Shown: positions 15,991-27,023 of the stretch, piece by piece
How the letters are laid out: every line of letters starts with the position of its first letter
Position numbering within the stretch: position 1 is the first letter of the stretch
Assembly: GCF_024197615.1 (NCBI RefSeq)
Contig: NZ_JAKUKE010000001.1
Span: 186,001 to 250,000, forward strand
Direction of reading: 5' to 3'
From: Desulfuromonas sp. KJ2020
Lineage (GTDB): Bacteria > Desulfobacterota > Desulfuromonadia > Desulfuromonadales > SZUA-540
DNA: 64,000 nt
Notes under the pieces: model-generated
The model's database searches: none
The model's input: only the letters and a program-made list of their open reading frames with translations
Told to the model about the DNA's origin: nothing
Made by a program: the position numbers and the translations under genes

Positions 15991-17064
15991 CTAGCGTCCC
16001 TCTTTTAACAGGGCTTCCAGTCGGGCCAATCGATCTTCGAAACGTTCAAGACGCTTGATGATATCGGCCGAGGCAGAGGTTGCCTGCTGGGTCTGCAGAG
16101 CCGCCGTGATGAGTTCGGGGTGCTGGCTGGCGTAACCGGGACCGAACAGTTTATCGATCTGGGCCACGATGCGGGACAGATCGGCAGATAAGGTTTCCGT
16201 CGATGCATCCTCGGCAGCGGCATACTCAGCGGCCAGAGCTGAAAGATCTTTTTTCGCCGCAGTCAGGAGCTCTTCATCAGGAGCAGGCTCTCCGGGCTCC
16301 TCGACCACCTGCGTGTCGTCGCCTGCCCCCTTTTCAGGTTCCACCTGCCGAGCCAAGGTCTCCGTCACAAAGCGATCCAACCTCTCGAGGGATTCGCCTT
16401 TGGTCGCCTGCAATTTCGGCTCAGGCTCAGGCTCAGGCTCAGGCTCCGGTGTCGGTTTCGGCGCTGCCTCCGGTGCTACCTCAGGCTCCGGTGCTGCCTC
16501 AGGCTTTGGTGCTGCCTCAGGCTTTGGTGCAGCCTCAGGCTTTGGTGCTGCCTCAGGTTCAGGTGCCGGCTCAGGCTTTGGTGCCGACGCGACCTCGGCC
16601 ACGGGTCTAGCCGTTTCATCAGGGGTTTTCTTTTCCACCACGGTCTTCGTCAGGTCGGCAGCGACCTCTTTGTTTTCGGCCTTTTTTCCCGACACCACCG
16701 GCCTGGCTGGAGCCGGCGCCTTTTTCGGCTGGGCGGGCGGAGAAGACGGCTTGGGTGGGACCGCCTCTTCTTTCTTGACATCCACCACTCCGGAAGCTTT
16801 CGGCGCCGGCGCTGTTTTGGTCTCCGCCCTCTCCTTGGCCACCGCCGTCGGTGACTTTTCTTCGCCTTTATCCTGTAAAAGCGCAGAAGACTGCGAACCG
16901 AAGCGATCCAGGGATGACTCGATTCCCAGAGTGGATCCGGGTGAGGCACTCTCTTTCAGTATCCCACCACAACGGGGGCAACGGGAAACTTTCGCCCCGG
17001 TCGAGGTGAGCAGGGACACCTTACGTCCGCATTCTGGGCACTTACCTTCACTGACAACTGCCAT
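15991..17064 (-). CDS. Zinc-ribbon protein with Pro/Glu/Ala repeat region
   Basis: Predicted 357 aa. An N-terminal zinc ribbon (CPECG...CPRCGG, about 7-35) is followed by a long disordered region. Its centre consists of tandem [12 protein letters not shown] hexapeptides and a PEPEPEPEP run. The C-terminal 60 residues are helical with a coiled-coil look ([24 protein letters not shown]). No enzyme motif, no TM. ATG 17064 ([13 protein letters not shown]) follows AAAAGGA. The layout suggests a scaffold with a metal-binding head and an oligomerising tail; function unknown. Confidence 0.7.
   Translation of the reverse strand: MAVVSEGKCPECGRKVSLLTSTGAKVSRCPRCGGILKESASPGSTLGIESSLDRFGSQSSALLQDKGEEKSPTAVAKERAETKTAPAPKASGVVDVKKEEAVPPKPSSPPAQPKKAPAPARPVVSGKKAENKEVAADLTKTVVEKKTPDETARPVAEVASAPKPEPAPEPEAAPKPEAAPKPEAAPKPEAAPEPEVAPEAAPKPTPEPEPEPEPEPKLQATKGESLERLDRFVTETLARQVEPEKGAGDDTQVVEEPGEPAPDEELLTAAKKDLSALAAEYAAAEDASTETLSADLSRIVAQIDKLFGPGYASQHPELITAALQTQQATSASADIIKRLERFEDRLARLEALLKEGR
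16421..16580. repeat. In-frame tandem repeats (18-bp and 6-bp units)
   Basis: At 16495-16560 an 18-bp unit encoding about six residues (PKPEAA) repeats four times with near identity; at 16423-16445 a 6-bp GGCTCA unit repeats. Both keep the reading frame, so length changes by slippage would lengthen or shorten the linker without breaking the protein. Confidence 0.8.
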
Positions 17065-17310
17065 TTCAGCATCCTTTTCCTTAATTAGGAAAGGGTAGCA
17101 TAAAATTCTTTTGAGGGAATGGCGTGCAGGCAAAAACTTTGATACATGAGCAAAACCTGGGTGCAATCCAATATTTTCTAGACCTTTTCACCCCAAAGAC
17201 ACGAAGAAAACTTCCAAGCGGTGCCTGCCCAGAATCTGTTTTGGATATCCTGCCTTGGGAGGTTGCTGAATTTTTTTGGTTTCTTCATAGTTTGGCGGTG
17301 CGAAACCAAT
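17065..17310. other. Intergenic stretch, no gene seen
   Basis: About 245 bp between the zinc-ribbon gene start and the receptor terminator. It holds short AT-rich patches and a CACCCCAAAGACACGAAG segment; similar ACGAAGACACCAAG text occurs at 10629-10642, suggesting old repeat remnants. No reading frame with a ribosome binding site and no confident promoter. Confidence 0.5.
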
Positions 17311-17337
17311 AAAAAAAGGCCGGTCAAGCCGGCCTTT
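17311..17337 (-). terminator. Terminator after the 736-aa receptor gene
   Basis: On the minus strand AAAGGCCGG-CTTGA-CCGGCCTTT runs into seven T. It lies 30 bp past the receptor stop. Confidence 0.88.
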
Positions 17338-17366
17338 AAAAGAGATTTAGCGTAAACCAGTAAAAA

Positions 17367-19577
17367 TCAGTAACGCCCGAATTCCTCGTCATCCAGGGCG
17401 ATAACCTGCGAAACGTCCTGACCCTTGGAGGCGGCCGGTGACGGCTTGGTCTCCCAGCCGGATGAAGGCGCGGGCTTGGCTGGCGCCGCCGAGGGCAGAC
17501 TCAGGGCCGGCTTTGGGGCCGGCATCGGCTGGGCATAATCCTGGCCGAGATTCTTCAAAGAAAAGCGGGCCAGCATCTGTTGCAGTTGGGCGGCCTGGCT
17601 CGACAGTTCTTCGGCGGCGGCGGCGCTTTCTTCGGCGTTGGCCGTATTCTGCTGGGTGACCTGGTCGATCTGGCCGAGCCCCTGGTTGATCTGGGCGATG
17701 CCCTGGGCCTGTTCGTTGGAAGCGGCGGCGATCTCGGCCACCAGGTCGGTGGCTTTGGAAATGCCGGCCACAATCTCGCCCAGGGCGGCAGCGGTACGGT
17801 CGGCGATCTCCGAACCGTTCTGGGCCTTCTTCACCGACCCCTCGATGAGCTCGGCCGTTTCGGCCGCTGCCTTGGCGCTGCGGGCGGCCAGATTGCGCAC
17901 CTCTTCCGCCACCACGGCGAAGCCCTTGCCGTGCTGACCGGCGCGGGCCGCTTCGACGGCGGCGTTCAGAGCCAGCAGGTTGGTCTGGAAGGCGATCTCG
18001 TCGATGACCTTGATAATGCGGGAAATGCTCTCGCCTGACGCGTTGATATCGTTCATGGCCGCCACCATCTGCTGCATCTGGGCGTTGCCGTTTTCGGCCG
18101 CGCCGCGGGCGGTCGTGGCCAGCTGGTTGGCCTGGGTGGCGTTTTCGGCGTTGAGGCGGGTCTGGGAGGCCAGTTCAGCCATGGAGCTGGTGATCTGCTC
18201 CAGCGAACTGGCCTGCTCCGTGGCCCCCTGCGAGAGGGACTGGCTCGAATCGGCCACCTGGGCGCTACCCGAGGCCATCTGGGAGCCGGCCACGTGAATC
18301 TGGGCCAGAATACCGTTGAGGTCTTCCCCTACCCGGCTGAGAGCACGGCGGATGACATCCTGCTCATCGCGGGGACGTACTTCGAAAGTCAGGTCGCCAT
18401 CGGCCAGCTTCTGCAACGAAGCCACCACCTCGCCCTGCAGGCTGTCGGCAAAACCGTCCATAGCTGAGGCCATGTCGCCGATTTCGTCCTGGCGCTTCAT
18501 GCGCAGACGCTGGTCCAGGTGACCGCGCTCCAGGCCCAGGATCATGGCGACGGCCCGTTTCATAGCCCCCGAGATATCCCGGGAAAGGACCAGGCCCAAG
18601 GCAATAGCCAGAATAACGGAAAGAATGACCGCCACCACCATGGTGCTGCGGGCCTTGGCGGCCCCGGCCTGCGCGGCGGCGCTGTCTGCCGCCGACTGCT
18701 CAGTGTCGGCCTTCATGATCTGTTCGAGGAGTTTTTCTACCGCGGAAAAAGCCTGGCGTTCGCTGCCGAAAGCCACCTCAACCGCTTGCTCCAGAAAGCC
18801 TACATTCTCCCGCACATCGGCACGCGCCTCTTGAAAAATCGCTTCGATAGCGGCCAGCGTCGGCACGACCTCGGTATCAAAAAGATTGCGGGCGGCACGG
18901 GTCTTACCGGCAGCAAGCATTTGGTTGATCTGGCCGCCATAGCCGTGCAGACGACGGTGGGGTTCGTGGAATTTGGCGATGATGTTGTTAAAATGGGGAT
19001 CGTCCGAGGTAAAGGTCGACATCCACTTGCCCATGGCGCACAGGGTTGGATCCAGCTGTTTCTTGAACTGGTCGCCCTGGGCGATGCTCAGATCGAGGGT
19101 GCCGACCCATTTGACATGGTCGAGCTGGCGGGCGACCAGAATAGCCTCCAGGGTCTCCACGTCATCGAGCTTCACGCGTGAGGCCAGCTCCACCAGCTTG
19201 GCATGCTCCGCCTTCCAGGTTTCCAGCGCGGCAGCAAACCGCTTCCAGAGGGCCGCTTCTTCGTCGGAATGGGACAGGCCGCCATACAGTTTGTACCCTT
19301 CGTCAAACTTTTCCCAGCGCTTCCCCAGATTGTCGATCTCATGCTGGCGGTCCTGGGCGGAGATGCTGGCGATCACCATGGTGCGCTCCGCCGATTTGAT
19401 CGCGTTCATCCCTTCCATCATCAGGGCCAATCCGCGCAGGGCCGGCACATTGACCTCGGCCTGCTCTCGCAGCGACCCTTCGGTCGAACGGATGCCGAAC
19501 CAGCCGACGGCGCCGACAAAGGCGCAGATAAGCGCCACGACGATAAAGGCGCCCGTGAGTTTTGCGAAAATCTTCAT
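17367..19577 (-). CDS. Methyl-accepting chemotaxis protein, four-helix sensor type
   Basis: 736 aa. TM1 (about 7-29), a long helical periplasmic sensor (30-310, including [12 protein letters not shown]), TM2 (about 312-332), a HAMP domain, then the signalling hairpin with the receptor tip ([35 protein letters not shown]). The linker is Pro/Ala-rich and the protein ends [11 protein letters not shown], a tail shaped like those of neighbouring receptors. A sigma-54 promoter lies 70 bp upstream (19648-19663). Separate from the chemotaxis operon by the GGDEF-EAL gene. Ligand unknown. Confidence 0.9.
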   Translation of the reverse strand: MKIFAKLTGAFIVVALICAFVGAVGWFGIRSTEGSLREQAEVNVPALRGLALMMEGMNAIKSAERTMVIASISAQDRQHEIDNLGKRWEKFDEGYKLYGGLSHSDEEAALWKRFAAALETWKAEHAKLVELASRVKLDDVETLEAILVARQLDHVKWVGTLDLSIAQGDQFKKQLDPTLCAMGKWMSTFTSDDPHFNNIIAKFHEPHRRLHGYGGQINQMLAAGKTRAARNLFDTEVVPTLAAIEAIFQEARADVRENVGFLEQAVEVAFGSERQAFSAVEKLLEQIMKADTEQSAADSAAAQAGAAKARSTMVVAVILSVILAIALGLVLSRDISGAMKRAVAMILGLERGHLDQRLRMKRQDEIGDMASAMDGFADSLQGEVVASLQKLADGDLTFEVRPRDEQDVIRRALSRVGEDLNGILAQIHVAGSQMASGSAQVADSSQSLSQGATEQASSLEQITSSMAELASQTRLNAENATQANQLATTARGAAENGNAQMQQMVAAMNDINASGESISRIIKVIDEIAFQTNLLALNAAVEAARAGQHGKGFAVVAEEVRNLAARSAKAAAETAELIEGSVKKAQNGSEIADRTAAALGEIVAGISKATDLVAEIAAASNEQAQGIAQINQGLGQIDQVTQQNTANAEESAAAAEELSSQAAQLQQMLARFSLKNLGQDYAQPMPAPKPALSLPSAAPAKPAPSSGWETKPSPAASKGQDVSQVIALDDEEFGRY

Positions 19578-19647
19578 AAAATACCTCCCACCCGAGTGTC
19601 ATAAATCAAATGGATGCTTTAAGCAGCGCGCATCTTAAAAGGCGTTA

Positions 19648-19663
19648 AGCAAGCACAATGCCA
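19648..19663 (-). promoter_or_regulatory. Sigma-54 promoter upstream of receptor gene
   Basis: Minus-strand TGGCATTGTGCTTGCT: GG and GC are ten bases apart, as RpoN requires. Predicted transcription start is about 60 bases before the ATG. No TGCAAC-N4-GTTGCA dyad is seen within 150 bp upstream. Confidence 0.65.
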
Positions 19664-19751
19664 GAAAATATGGTCCTTTTTGAGGCGCTGACAGCCTTCT
19701 GAGCCGTCGCAAAGTCAAATAACTGTCCTTAGGGTGCCGAGATATTGGCTT

Positions 19752-22520
19752 TTAAAGCCTTACCGCCGCCCGACCATACTGGCCATAGGGAGTAGCTCGC
19801 GCCAACAGGGGCGCCAGCTCTTCCACCCGGCAGGGACGACTGAAGAAGTAGCCCTGCATCTCCAGGCAGTCACGGGTTTTCAGGTAGTCGAGCTGAAGTT
19901 CGGTCTCAACCCCTTCGGCGATCACTTTCAGGTCGAGACTGCGGGCCAGGGCGAGGATGGCTTCGACGATAGCCTTGTCGCTGCCGTCCTCGGGGAGACG
20001 GCGCACGAAGGACTGGTCGATCTTCACCCGGTCGATGGGGAAGTTCTTCAGATAACTCAGCGACGAATACCCCGTGCCGAAGTCGTCGATGGCCAGACTG
20101 ATGCCGCGCACCTTCAGGTCGGTGAGGGTCATGATGGTGCTCTCGATGTTGTCCATCAGGTGCCCCTCGGTCAGCTCCAGTTCAAGACACTCGGAGGGAA
20201 GTCCCGTTTCCGCCAGCACACGGTCGATCAGGTCGATGAACTTGGGCTGTTTAAACTGCATCCCCGAAATATTGACGGCCACCTTCACTTCGGGGTTGCC
20301 GTTGTCGCGCCAGGTGCGGCACTGACGGCAGGCGGTGCGCAGCACCCATTCATCGATGGCCAGAATCAGCGCCGTCTCTTCGGCCAGGGGGATAAACTCC
20401 CCGGGGGAGACCAGGCCTTTGACCGGATCCTGCCAGCGCACCAGGGCCTCCAGGCAGGTAATGCGCCCCGTCTCCAGGTTGATCTGGGGCTGAAAGCAAA
20501 GGAAGAATTCATCGTTGAGCAGGGCCCGGCGGATGCCGTTTTCCAGTTCCAGCCGCTTCAGGGCCAGGCCGTTCATATCCTCGGAGAAGAAATGATAGCG
20601 GTTACGCCCCAGGCGCTTGGCCTCGTACATGGCGATATCGGCGTTTTTCAGCAGGGTGTCGGCGTCCTCGGCGTCACGGGGAAAGAGAGCGATACCGATA
20701 CTGCAGGAGCTGTAGGTCTGATGCCCTCCCACCCATACCGGCTCGGTGAAGATGTCGAGAATCCGCTGGGCGAAGATCGCCGGACTGTCATCGTGCTCAA
20801 CATCTTCCAGAATAATGGCAAATTCGTCGCCGGAAAGGCGCGCCACCGTATCCATATTGCGTGTGCACTCTTCCATGAACCGCGCCACGCGGGTCAGCAA
20901 TTCGTCGCCCATCTGATGGCCGAGGGAATCGTTGATATTCTTGAAGCGGTCAAGATCGACAAAGAGCACCGCCAGCTTCTTTCCACGACGCTGGGCCATT
21001 TTCATCGATTGGCGCAGACGGTCCATGAACAGGCGGCGATTGGGCAGCCCGGTGAGAGCATCAAAATAGGCCAGTTCACGGATGCGGCTTTCCGCCTCCT
21101 TGCGCTCCGTCACGTCGCGAGAGATGTGAATGATCTGACGAACCTCACCGTCGGCTGTCTTGATGGGAACAGCGACGACCTCCTTGAAGCGAATCCCTTC
21201 GGGCGTCTGCACTTCGTTCTCGACCACCACCTTTTCGCCGGCGGTAGCGCTGCGCACCAGCGAACAATCGCGGCCGTCGTTGAAGCAGGGGGAAGAAAAT
21301 CCGTGGATCACCTCATGACAGGTGCGGCCCAGCACATCCTGCTCGGTTTGGCAATTCTCCTCCCGAAGAAACACCTCATTGACGGACAAAATGCGGTAAT
21401 CCTGGGCATCAATGACAATCAGGGCGTCGTGCAGGCTATTGATAACACTGGCATTGAATTCGCTGAATGCCCGCAGGGCGTCTTCCACCTCCTGGCGCTC
21501 GCGAATGTCTTCCTCCAGCAGGCGGTTGGTGTGATGCAGTTCTTCGGTGCGCTGAGCGACCTGGGATTCGAGAGTATCCCGGCTGTGCTTGAGGTTGGTC
21601 GAGAGACTGTTGAAAGCCGCAGCCACCTCGTTGAACTCACGGGTTTCGAAAGAACCCACCTGTTCGCCCAGCCGCGATTCGTTGTGGACAATCTGCACGA
21701 CCTTGTCATGGATCTTTCGCAGCGGGCCAACGACTAAACGGCGCCCCACAAACCACTGGAACAGAAAAAGGGCGACCAGGACGGCACCGATAACACCGTA
21801 GAGACTGTGTGAAAAGCGATCGGCGCTGGCATAGGCCGCCGCCAAAGGGATACGAACGGAGAGAGCCGAGACCAACTGCCCTTCAAAACGGTCGAAGCTC
21901 CTTTCCGGGCCATAACGGGCCACCAGGTCGGCAGGAGCCAGATCGGGGTTGAGGTGACAGCGCAGGCAGGATGCCTCCATGGACTCGCCGCGCACCATGA
22001 CCTCGAAAAAAGGTTTCCCGTCGATCTCCCGCACCCCCGACCACTCGTTGAGATTCGGGTCCTGGCGCAGGGCGACCAGAAAAGCCCGCTCATGCTCGTC
22101 CGCCTCGTTGGCCGGGCTGCGGGCATCGATTGCCGCTTCTTTGTAATAGAGGCCATCATTCTCCGCCACATTGGCGTAAAAAATGCGGTTCATCTCCCGT
22201 ACCGCGTAGGTCGACGACATCCAGGTCGGATCGAAATAAGTCGGTTCGAGCGAGCCACTCTGCTCCAGGCGTTCAAAGAGGCGGGGCTTAAGGTGGCTAT
22301 TGAAGTACTGATGGACAGCCAGGTTGCGCTCTAAAATGACCCGGGAGCGGTTCCGGGCTTCCTCCAGAGAGTGGCGCCTCATGCCGTAATTGACAAAAGT
22401 CACCAGGGCCAGGGTAGCCAACACAAACAGGATCACGTTCGTCAAGCCCAGCACATGGCTGATCCGTGGCGTCCTGGTTCCCTGCGGCGGCTTCATCGTT
22501 GGCTGATCTGAATGGGCCAT
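19752..22520 (-). CDS. Heme-sensor c-di-GMP protein: Tll0287-like, HAMP, PAS, GGDEF, EAL
   Basis: 922 aa. TM1 (about 24-44); periplasmic Tll0287-like sensor with CLRCH heme site (185-189); TM2 (about 228-248); HAMP; PAS with a Cys cluster (GRTCHEVIHG...PCFNDGRDC); GGDEF domain with SGDEF in place of GGDEF, a change often tolerated; EAL domain with CLEALVRW, DDFGTGYSSL and the other catalytic acidic positions. It could make or degrade cyclic-di-GMP in response to redox state. It follows cheB by 45 bp on the same strand and may be the last gene of the chemotaxis operon. Confidence 0.9.
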   Translation of the reverse strand: MAHSDQPTMKPPQGTRTPRISHVLGLTNVILFVLATLALVTFVNYGMRRHSLEEARNRSRVILERNLAVHQYFNSHLKPRLFERLEQSGSLEPTYFDPTWMSSTYAVREMNRIFYANVAENDGLYYKEAAIDARSPANEADEHERAFLVALRQDPNLNEWSGVREIDGKPFFEVMVRGESMEASCLRCHLNPDLAPADLVARYGPERSFDRFEGQLVSALSVRIPLAAAYASADRFSHSLYGVIGAVLVALFLFQWFVGRRLVVGPLRKIHDKVVQIVHNESRLGEQVGSFETREFNEVAAAFNSLSTNLKHSRDTLESQVAQRTEELHHTNRLLEEDIRERQEVEDALRAFSEFNASVINSLHDALIVIDAQDYRILSVNEVFLREENCQTEQDVLGRTCHEVIHGFSSPCFNDGRDCSLVRSATAGEKVVVENEVQTPEGIRFKEVVAVPIKTADGEVRQIIHISRDVTERKEAESRIRELAYFDALTGLPNRRLFMDRLRQSMKMAQRRGKKLAVLFVDLDRFKNINDSLGHQMGDELLTRVARFMEECTRNMDTVARLSGDEFAIILEDVEHDDSPAIFAQRILDIFTEPVWVGGHQTYSSCSIGIALFPRDAEDADTLLKNADIAMYEAKRLGRNRYHFFSEDMNGLALKRLELENGIRRALLNDEFFLCFQPQINLETGRITCLEALVRWQDPVKGLVSPGEFIPLAEETALILAIDEWVLRTACRQCRTWRDNGNPEVKVAVNISGMQFKQPKFIDLIDRVLAETGLPSECLELELTEGHLMDNIESTIMTLTDLKVRGISLAIDDFGTGYSSLSYLKNFPIDRVKIDQSFVRRLPEDGSDKAIVEAILALARSLDLKVIAEGVETELQLDYLKTRDCLEMQGYFFSRPCRVEELAPLLARATPYGQYGRAAVRL

Positions 22521-22565
22521 AAGACCTGTTCCCCTACATCGGTTTATTTCATCACATCAAAAAAC

Positions 22566-23633
22566 TTACAGACAGACCCTCAGCACCGCCGGGGCCAGCC
22601 CGTCGAGAGGCAGCACCCTGTCGACGCCCCCCATTTTGATGGCCTCCTGCGGCATGCCGAAGACGACGCAGGTGGCCTGATCCTGGGCGAAGGTGACGGC
22701 ACCGGCCTCTTTGAGCTCCAGCATGCCACGGGCGCCGTCATCCCCCATGCCGGTCATGATGACCCCGACGGCGTTCTTGCCGGCATAGCGGGCCGCCGAG
22801 CGGAAGAGCACATCGACGGAGGGTCGGTGCCGGCTGACCAGGGGACCGTCCTTGATCTGCACGTAATAGCGGGCGCCGCTGCGTTTGAGCAGCATGTGGT
22901 GATTGCCGGGGGCGATGAGCACGTGGCCGCGCAGCACCGAATCGCCGTCTTTGGCTTCGGCGACGGAGACAGCACAGAGACTGTCGAGGCGTTTGGCGAA
23001 GTTGGCGGTGAAATTCTCGGGCATATGCTGTACCACGACCACACCGGGGCTGTCCATGGGCAAAGCCTGCAGAAAGACCCGCAACGCCTCGGTACCGCCC
23101 GTGGAAGCGCCGACGGCCACCACCTTTTCGGTGGTCTGCAGCATGGCGCCCGAGGCCGGCTTCTGCAGCACGGCATCGGCCGTCAGCTTGGGTGCCGCCT
23201 TGATGCTGCGCTCGCTGAGACGGTGCAGCTGGGCCGAGGCGGCGGCCTTGACGGTATCGCAGATGCGCAGGCGGGATTCTTCCAGAAACTGCCGCGTCCC
23301 CAGGCGAGGTTTCTCGATAATTTCCACGGCGCCGTATTCCAGGGCTTTCAAGGCCGTCTCCGTCCCCTGACCGGTCAGGCTCGAACAGATGACCACGGGG
23401 ATGGGGTGCTGGCTCATGATCTTCTGCAAAAAGGTGATGCCGTCCATGCGCGGCATCTCGACATCGAGAGTGATGACGTCGGGGATCTCCTCCTGCAGAC
23501 GGTCGGCGGCGATAAAAGGGTCGGCCGCCGTAGCCATAACCTCGATCTGTGGATCGGAAGCCAGCAGATCCGCCAGGGTCTGGCGCACCAGGGCCGAGTC
23601 ATCGACGATGAGCACGCGGATTTTTTTCTTCAT
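22566..23633 (-). CDS. cheB: Chemotaxis protein-glutamate methylesterase/deamidase
   Basis: 355 aa. N-terminal receiver with the phospho-Asp in [13 protein letters not shown], linker, and C-terminal esterase with the catalytic Ser in [11 protein letters not shown], His in [11 protein letters not shown] and Asp in [11 protein letters not shown]. Removes methyl groups from receptors and deamidates glutamines. ATG overlaps the cheD stop by four bases, in the order cheR-cheD-cheB. Confidence 0.95.
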   Translation of the reverse strand: MKKKIRVLIVDDSALVRQTLADLLASDPQIEVMATAADPFIAADRLQEEIPDVITLDVEMPRMDGITFLQKIMSQHPIPVVICSSLTGQGTETALKALEYGAVEIIEKPRLGTRQFLEESRLRICDTVKAAASAQLHRLSERSIKAAPKLTADAVLQKPASGAMLQTTEKVVAVGASTGGTEALRVFLQALPMDSPGVVVVQHMPENFTANFAKRLDSLCAVSVAEAKDGDSVLRGHVLIAPGNHHMLLKRSGARYYVQIKDGPLVSRHRPSVDVLFRSAARYAGKNAVGVIMTGMGDDGARGMLELKEAGAVTFAQDQATCVVFGMPQEAIKMGGVDRVLPLDGLAPAVLRVCL

Positions 23634-24115
23634 GACCGCCCTCCTTGCCCCAGCCGCCGGAGCCAGACCTCGCCGGTATGCGAATGAAACAGAATCTTGC
23701 GTCCCTGTTTGCCTCCCGTATCGGAGGAGGCGACGCGCAGCCCGGCCGCGCTGATAAAGTCAAAAGCGGCCTGGATATTTTTGGCCCCCACGGTGCCGCC
23801 GGAAAAGCCGCCGGTGGTGGCCAGCACGTCGGCGCCGCCGAAGACCTTGACCTCGATCTCGCGGCGAAGAATCTTGCGCTTTTCAAATTGCTCCAGCATG
23901 TGGGCCAGGGCGCAGTTGACGAACTTGAAACAGTCCTCCGTCGTGCTGCTGGGCAGCAGAGCATGGCAGATCGCCGCCAGGCCCGTTCGTTTGTGAAAGA
24001 AGGTCACTGCCACGCACGATCCCAAAATGGTGGACACCAGGGCCGGTTCGCTGAGAATAAGCAACTCGGCCGGCATCAGAAAAAAGGCATTGGGCGGCGC
24101 GGCAAAATCGGTCAT
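23630..24115 (-). CDS. cheD: Chemoreceptor glutamine deamidase
   Basis: 161 aa. Carries the CheD active site: Cys in [11 protein letters not shown] and His in ICHALLPS, with a preceding Thr (VSTILGSC). Also has FGGADVL and [12 protein letters not shown], conserved in the family. Deamidates receptor glutamines and often interacts with CheC or CheY; no cheC is present here. Both ends overlap neighbours (cheR upstream, cheB downstream). Confidence 0.93.
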   Translation of the reverse strand: MTDFAAPPNAFFLMPAELLILSEPALVSTILGSCVAVTFFHKRTGLAAICHALLPSSTTEDCFKFVNCALAHMLEQFEKRKILRREIEVKVFGGADVLATTGGFSGGTVGAKNIQAAFDFISAAGLRVASSDTGGKQGRKILFHSHTGEVWLRRLGQGGRS

Positions 24116-24951
24116 CGCATAAACCGGTACACGGTGGGGGCGACCTGTTTCAGGGGCACATCATAGCCGTGCAGCGACTCGGAATGACCGAGAAAAAGAT
24201 AGCCTCCTGGCCGCAGATAGCGGCAAAAGCGGTTCATCAGCGCCTCCTGGGTCGGCTTGTCAAAATAGATGATGACGTTGCGACAGAAGATGATGTCCAT
24301 GGGCTCGGGCCAGCCGAAATCCTCATCCATAAAATTCAGGCGGCCAAAGGTCACCTGGGCCCTTTGCGCCGGGGCAATGCGCACCAGAGGGCTGTTGGGA
24401 TCCTTGCTCTTGAGCAGGTATTTTTTGCGAAAGGCCGGGCTGACGGGGGCAATCAGCCGCTTTTCATACACCGCCCGCCGCGCCTTTTCCAGCACACGGG
24501 TACTGATGTCCGTAGCGAAGATATCAAATTTGAAACCCGGCACCGTCTCGGCATAGTCGGAGAGCACCATGGCCAGGGTGTAGGGCTCTTCCCCGGTGGA
24601 ACAGCCGGCGCTCCAGAGCCGCAGGCGGCGCCGCATCCCGGCCCCATAGGTGCGAGCCAGTTCGGGCAGGGTGGCGGCGGTCAGGTAATCGAAATGGCTC
24701 GGCTCCCGAAAAAAATCCGTCTTATTGGTGGTGACCGCATCAAGCAGATGGACCAGCTCTTCGCCCTGCCCCTCTTCGCTGAAGACGTGACGGCAGTAGT
24801 CGTCGTGGCTTTCCAGGCCCAGGGCGCGCATGCGCTTGGTCAGACGCCCTTCGAGCATGGTCTTCTTGCCCGGCGGCATCTTGATGCCCAGCTCATCGTA
24901 AATAAAATGGCTGAGCTCGTTGAAGGTTTTGGTGGAAAGGCCTGATTTCAC
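24112..24951 (-). CDS. cheR: Chemotaxis receptor methyltransferase
   Basis: 279 aa. N-terminal helical domain, then the SAM-binding Rossmann fold (LRLWSAGCSTGEEPYTLAM, FDIFATDIS, DIIFCRNVIIYF). Methylates receptor glutamates. GTG start at 24951 follows GGAGATACAG. The final four bases overlap cheD. No obvious TPR or tether-binding extension. Confidence 0.94.
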   Translation of the reverse strand: MKSGLSTKTFNELSHFIYDELGIKMPPGKKTMLEGRLTKRMRALGLESHDDYCRHVFSEEGQGEELVHLLDAVTTNKTDFFREPSHFDYLTAATLPELARTYGAGMRRRLRLWSAGCSTGEEPYTLAMVLSDYAETVPGFKFDIFATDISTRVLEKARRAVYEKRLIAPVSPAFRKKYLLKSKDPNSPLVRIAPAQRAQVTFGRLNFMDEDFGWPEPMDIIFCRNVIIYFDKPTQEALMNRFCRYLRPGGYLFLGHSESLHGYDVPLKQVAPTVYRFMR

Positions 24952-24965
24952 CTGTATCTCCTATG

Positions 24966-24997
24966 GTCGCCCCCGGCGACGGACCACCGGGGGCGAC
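24966..24997 (-). other. Intercistronic hairpin between receptor and cheR
   Basis: GTCGCCCCCGG and CCGGGGGCGAC form a perfect 11-bp stem with a ten-base loop in the 54-bp gap. There is no T-run, so it is more likely an mRNA processing or stability element than a terminator. It could set receptor:CheR stoichiometry. Confidence 0.55.
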
Positions 24998-25005
24998 TCT
25001 GCAGG

Positions 25006-26994
25006 CTAGAAGCGCTCGAACTCGTCGTCCAGCTTGTCGCTGCCCGACCCCATGTCCAGCTGCAGACCCTTGCCGGCCGCTTTCGGCGCGGAAGGCTTGG
25101 CCGCCGGCTTGACCGAGGGCGCTTTGGGTGACGGCAGGGCGCGGGTGGTAACGCGGGCAGCACTGCCGCTGTTCACCTTGAAGAAGGCGATGGTGTGCTG
25201 CAGCTGCTCGGCCTGGCTGTTGAGTTCTTCCGAGGTCGAGGCCATCTCTTCCGAAGCGGAAGAGTTCTGCTGAATGACCTGGTCCAGCTGCTGGATGGCT
25301 TTGTTGACCTGCTCGGCGCCGGCATCCTGCTCCTTGCTGGCGGCGGAGATTTCCTGCACCAGTTCGGCGGTGCGCTGGATGTCGGGTACCATGCGGGCCA
25401 GCATCTCGCCGGCCTTTTCCGCCACTTCGACACTGCTGCTCGACAGGTCGCTGATCTCGGCGGCGGCGTGCTGGCTGCGTTCGGCCAGTTTGCGTACCTC
25501 GGCGGCCACCACGGCAAAGCCCTTGCCATGCTCCCCGGCGCGGGCCGCCTCGATAGCGGCATTCAGAGCGAGCAGATTGGTCTGGCGGGCGATCTCTTCA
25601 ATGATGCTGATCTTGTCGGCGATATCCTTCATGGCCGACACGGTCTCGGCCACGGCTTTGCCGCCGTCCTGGGCGTCACGGGCCGACTGGGTGGCAATCT
25701 TCTCCGTCTGCAACGCGTTGTCGGCGTTCTGGCGGATATTGGCGGCCATCTGCTCCATGGAGCTGCTGGCCTCTTCAGCGGCAGCGGCCTGTTCGGTGGC
25801 CCCCTGGCTCATCTCTTCGGACGAAGCCGAGAGCTCCTGGCTGCCGGAAGCGACGTTGTCGGCGGCGTTCTGCACATTGCCGACGATCTCCGTGAGCTTT
25901 TCCACCATGTTCTTCATGCAGGCGTAGACGCTGGCTTCATTCTTCACGACCAGATCCATTTTCTGGGTCAGGTCGCCGTCGGCGATCTTTTTGGTGACCT
26001 CCTCAATTACGGAAGGATCACAACCGAGCTGGCGCAGGATGCCGCGGATCAGGAAGAGGGCGGCGAGGATGCCGATGATCACAGCCGCAATAGCCATGAT
26101 GGCAATCACACGGATGGCCTTATCGTTGGCGGCCTTCACGCGGGGGCCCAGTTCATCCTGAGCCTTCATAATGGATAGTTTGAGATCTTCAATGTCGACA
26201 CCGGCCTGGTCACCAAGGGCGTCCAATTTGGCTCTCTCGTTATTGCGTTCAACAATAAGATTTACTGTCTTGTTGAAGTCTTGGGTATATTTTTCATGCC
26301 GGTCCATCACCTCACCCAGCAGGCGCCGACGTTCCGGGTTTTTCAACTCCCTATTAAGAACTTCAAGCTCTTTTTTACACTCATTTAACTCTTGACGCAC
26401 GCGGTCTGCATCGGACTCATCGTTGGCATCGAGAAACTTCATCGCATACGTGCGGGCGAGCAGAAGATCCCTTAAGGCCAGGCTGGCATTATAAGCGGCG
26501 ACCATGTCCTGATCAGCCCGGGCACTCGTGAGAATTGCCGTCAAACCCTTTTCGGCCTCCATACCATAAACACCGAGGTTGTTGACCAGCTCATTGCGCA
26601 CATCTCTATAAGCAACCAGTTTGGCGAAGGTCGCATTATAGTCCTTCAACACTTCATCGGCTTTAGCCAGCAATCTTTGCCGCTCGGGGTTCTGGATGGA
26701 TCCTCTTGCCTCCTCCATGAACTTCAAAGTCAGAGCATACCGTTCTTCAAAAATCTTCTGATCTTCATTGCTGCCGGTACGGATGAAGTTCAAGGAAGCC
26801 ACCTGGCCCTCCAGCAGGTTAGCCTGGATACGGCCACTCGTATTCGTGTTACGGGCCATGCGGCGATAGTCTGAAAAATCGTGTGACGACTGGTTGATGG
26901 CGTTGAAGGCTACGACACCGATAATGACCAGCAGGGCCAGCACCACGGCGAAACCGGCCGTCAGTTTTTTGGCCAGACTCATTCCTTTAAACAT
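25006..26994 (-). CDS. Methyl-accepting chemotaxis protein, HBM-like sensor
   Basis: 662 aa. TM1 (about 11-30), a ~260-residue all-helical periplasmic module resembling the helical bimodular (HBM) sensor, TM2 (about 292-312), HAMP ([22 protein letters not shown]), and the signalling domain with tip [37 protein letters not shown]. The tail ends KLDDEFERF. Membrane receptor of the chemotaxis operon, between cheW and cheR. ATG 26994 or the second Met four codons on; AGGAGG lies upstream of the first. Known HBM ligands are organic acids; the ligand here is not predictable. Confidence 0.9.
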   Translation of the reverse strand: MFKGMSLAKKLTAGFAVVLALLVIIGVVAFNAINQSSHDFSDYRRMARNTNTSGRIQANLLEGQVASLNFIRTGSNEDQKIFEERYALTLKFMEEARGSIQNPERQRLLAKADEVLKDYNATFAKLVAYRDVRNELVNNLGVYGMEAEKGLTAILTSARADQDMVAAYNASLALRDLLLARTYAMKFLDANDESDADRVRQELNECKKELEVLNRELKNPERRRLLGEVMDRHEKYTQDFNKTVNLIVERNNERAKLDALGDQAGVDIEDLKLSIMKAQDELGPRVKAANDKAIRVIAIMAIAAVIIGILAALFLIRGILRQLGCDPSVIEEVTKKIADGDLTQKMDLVVKNEASVYACMKNMVEKLTEIVGNVQNAADNVASGSQELSASSEEMSQGATEQAAAAEEASSSMEQMAANIRQNADNALQTEKIATQSARDAQDGGKAVAETVSAMKDIADKISIIEEIARQTNLLALNAAIEAARAGEHGKGFAVVAAEVRKLAERSQHAAAEISDLSSSSVEVAEKAGEMLARMVPDIQRTAELVQEISAASKEQDAGAEQVNKAIQQLDQVIQQNSSASEEMASTSEELNSQAEQLQHTIAFFKVNSGSAARVTTRALPSPKAPSVKPAAKPSAPKAAGKGLQLDMGSGSDKLDDEFERF

Positions 26995-27023
26995 AAAAAC
27001 CTCCTGAATTAATAGTGTTTGAA

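Noticed and set aside
16421-16580. Short regular repeats resembling a CRISPR array
   Set aside because: Units are contiguous, in frame and without spacers; they encode the Pro/Glu linker of a protein. No cas genes.
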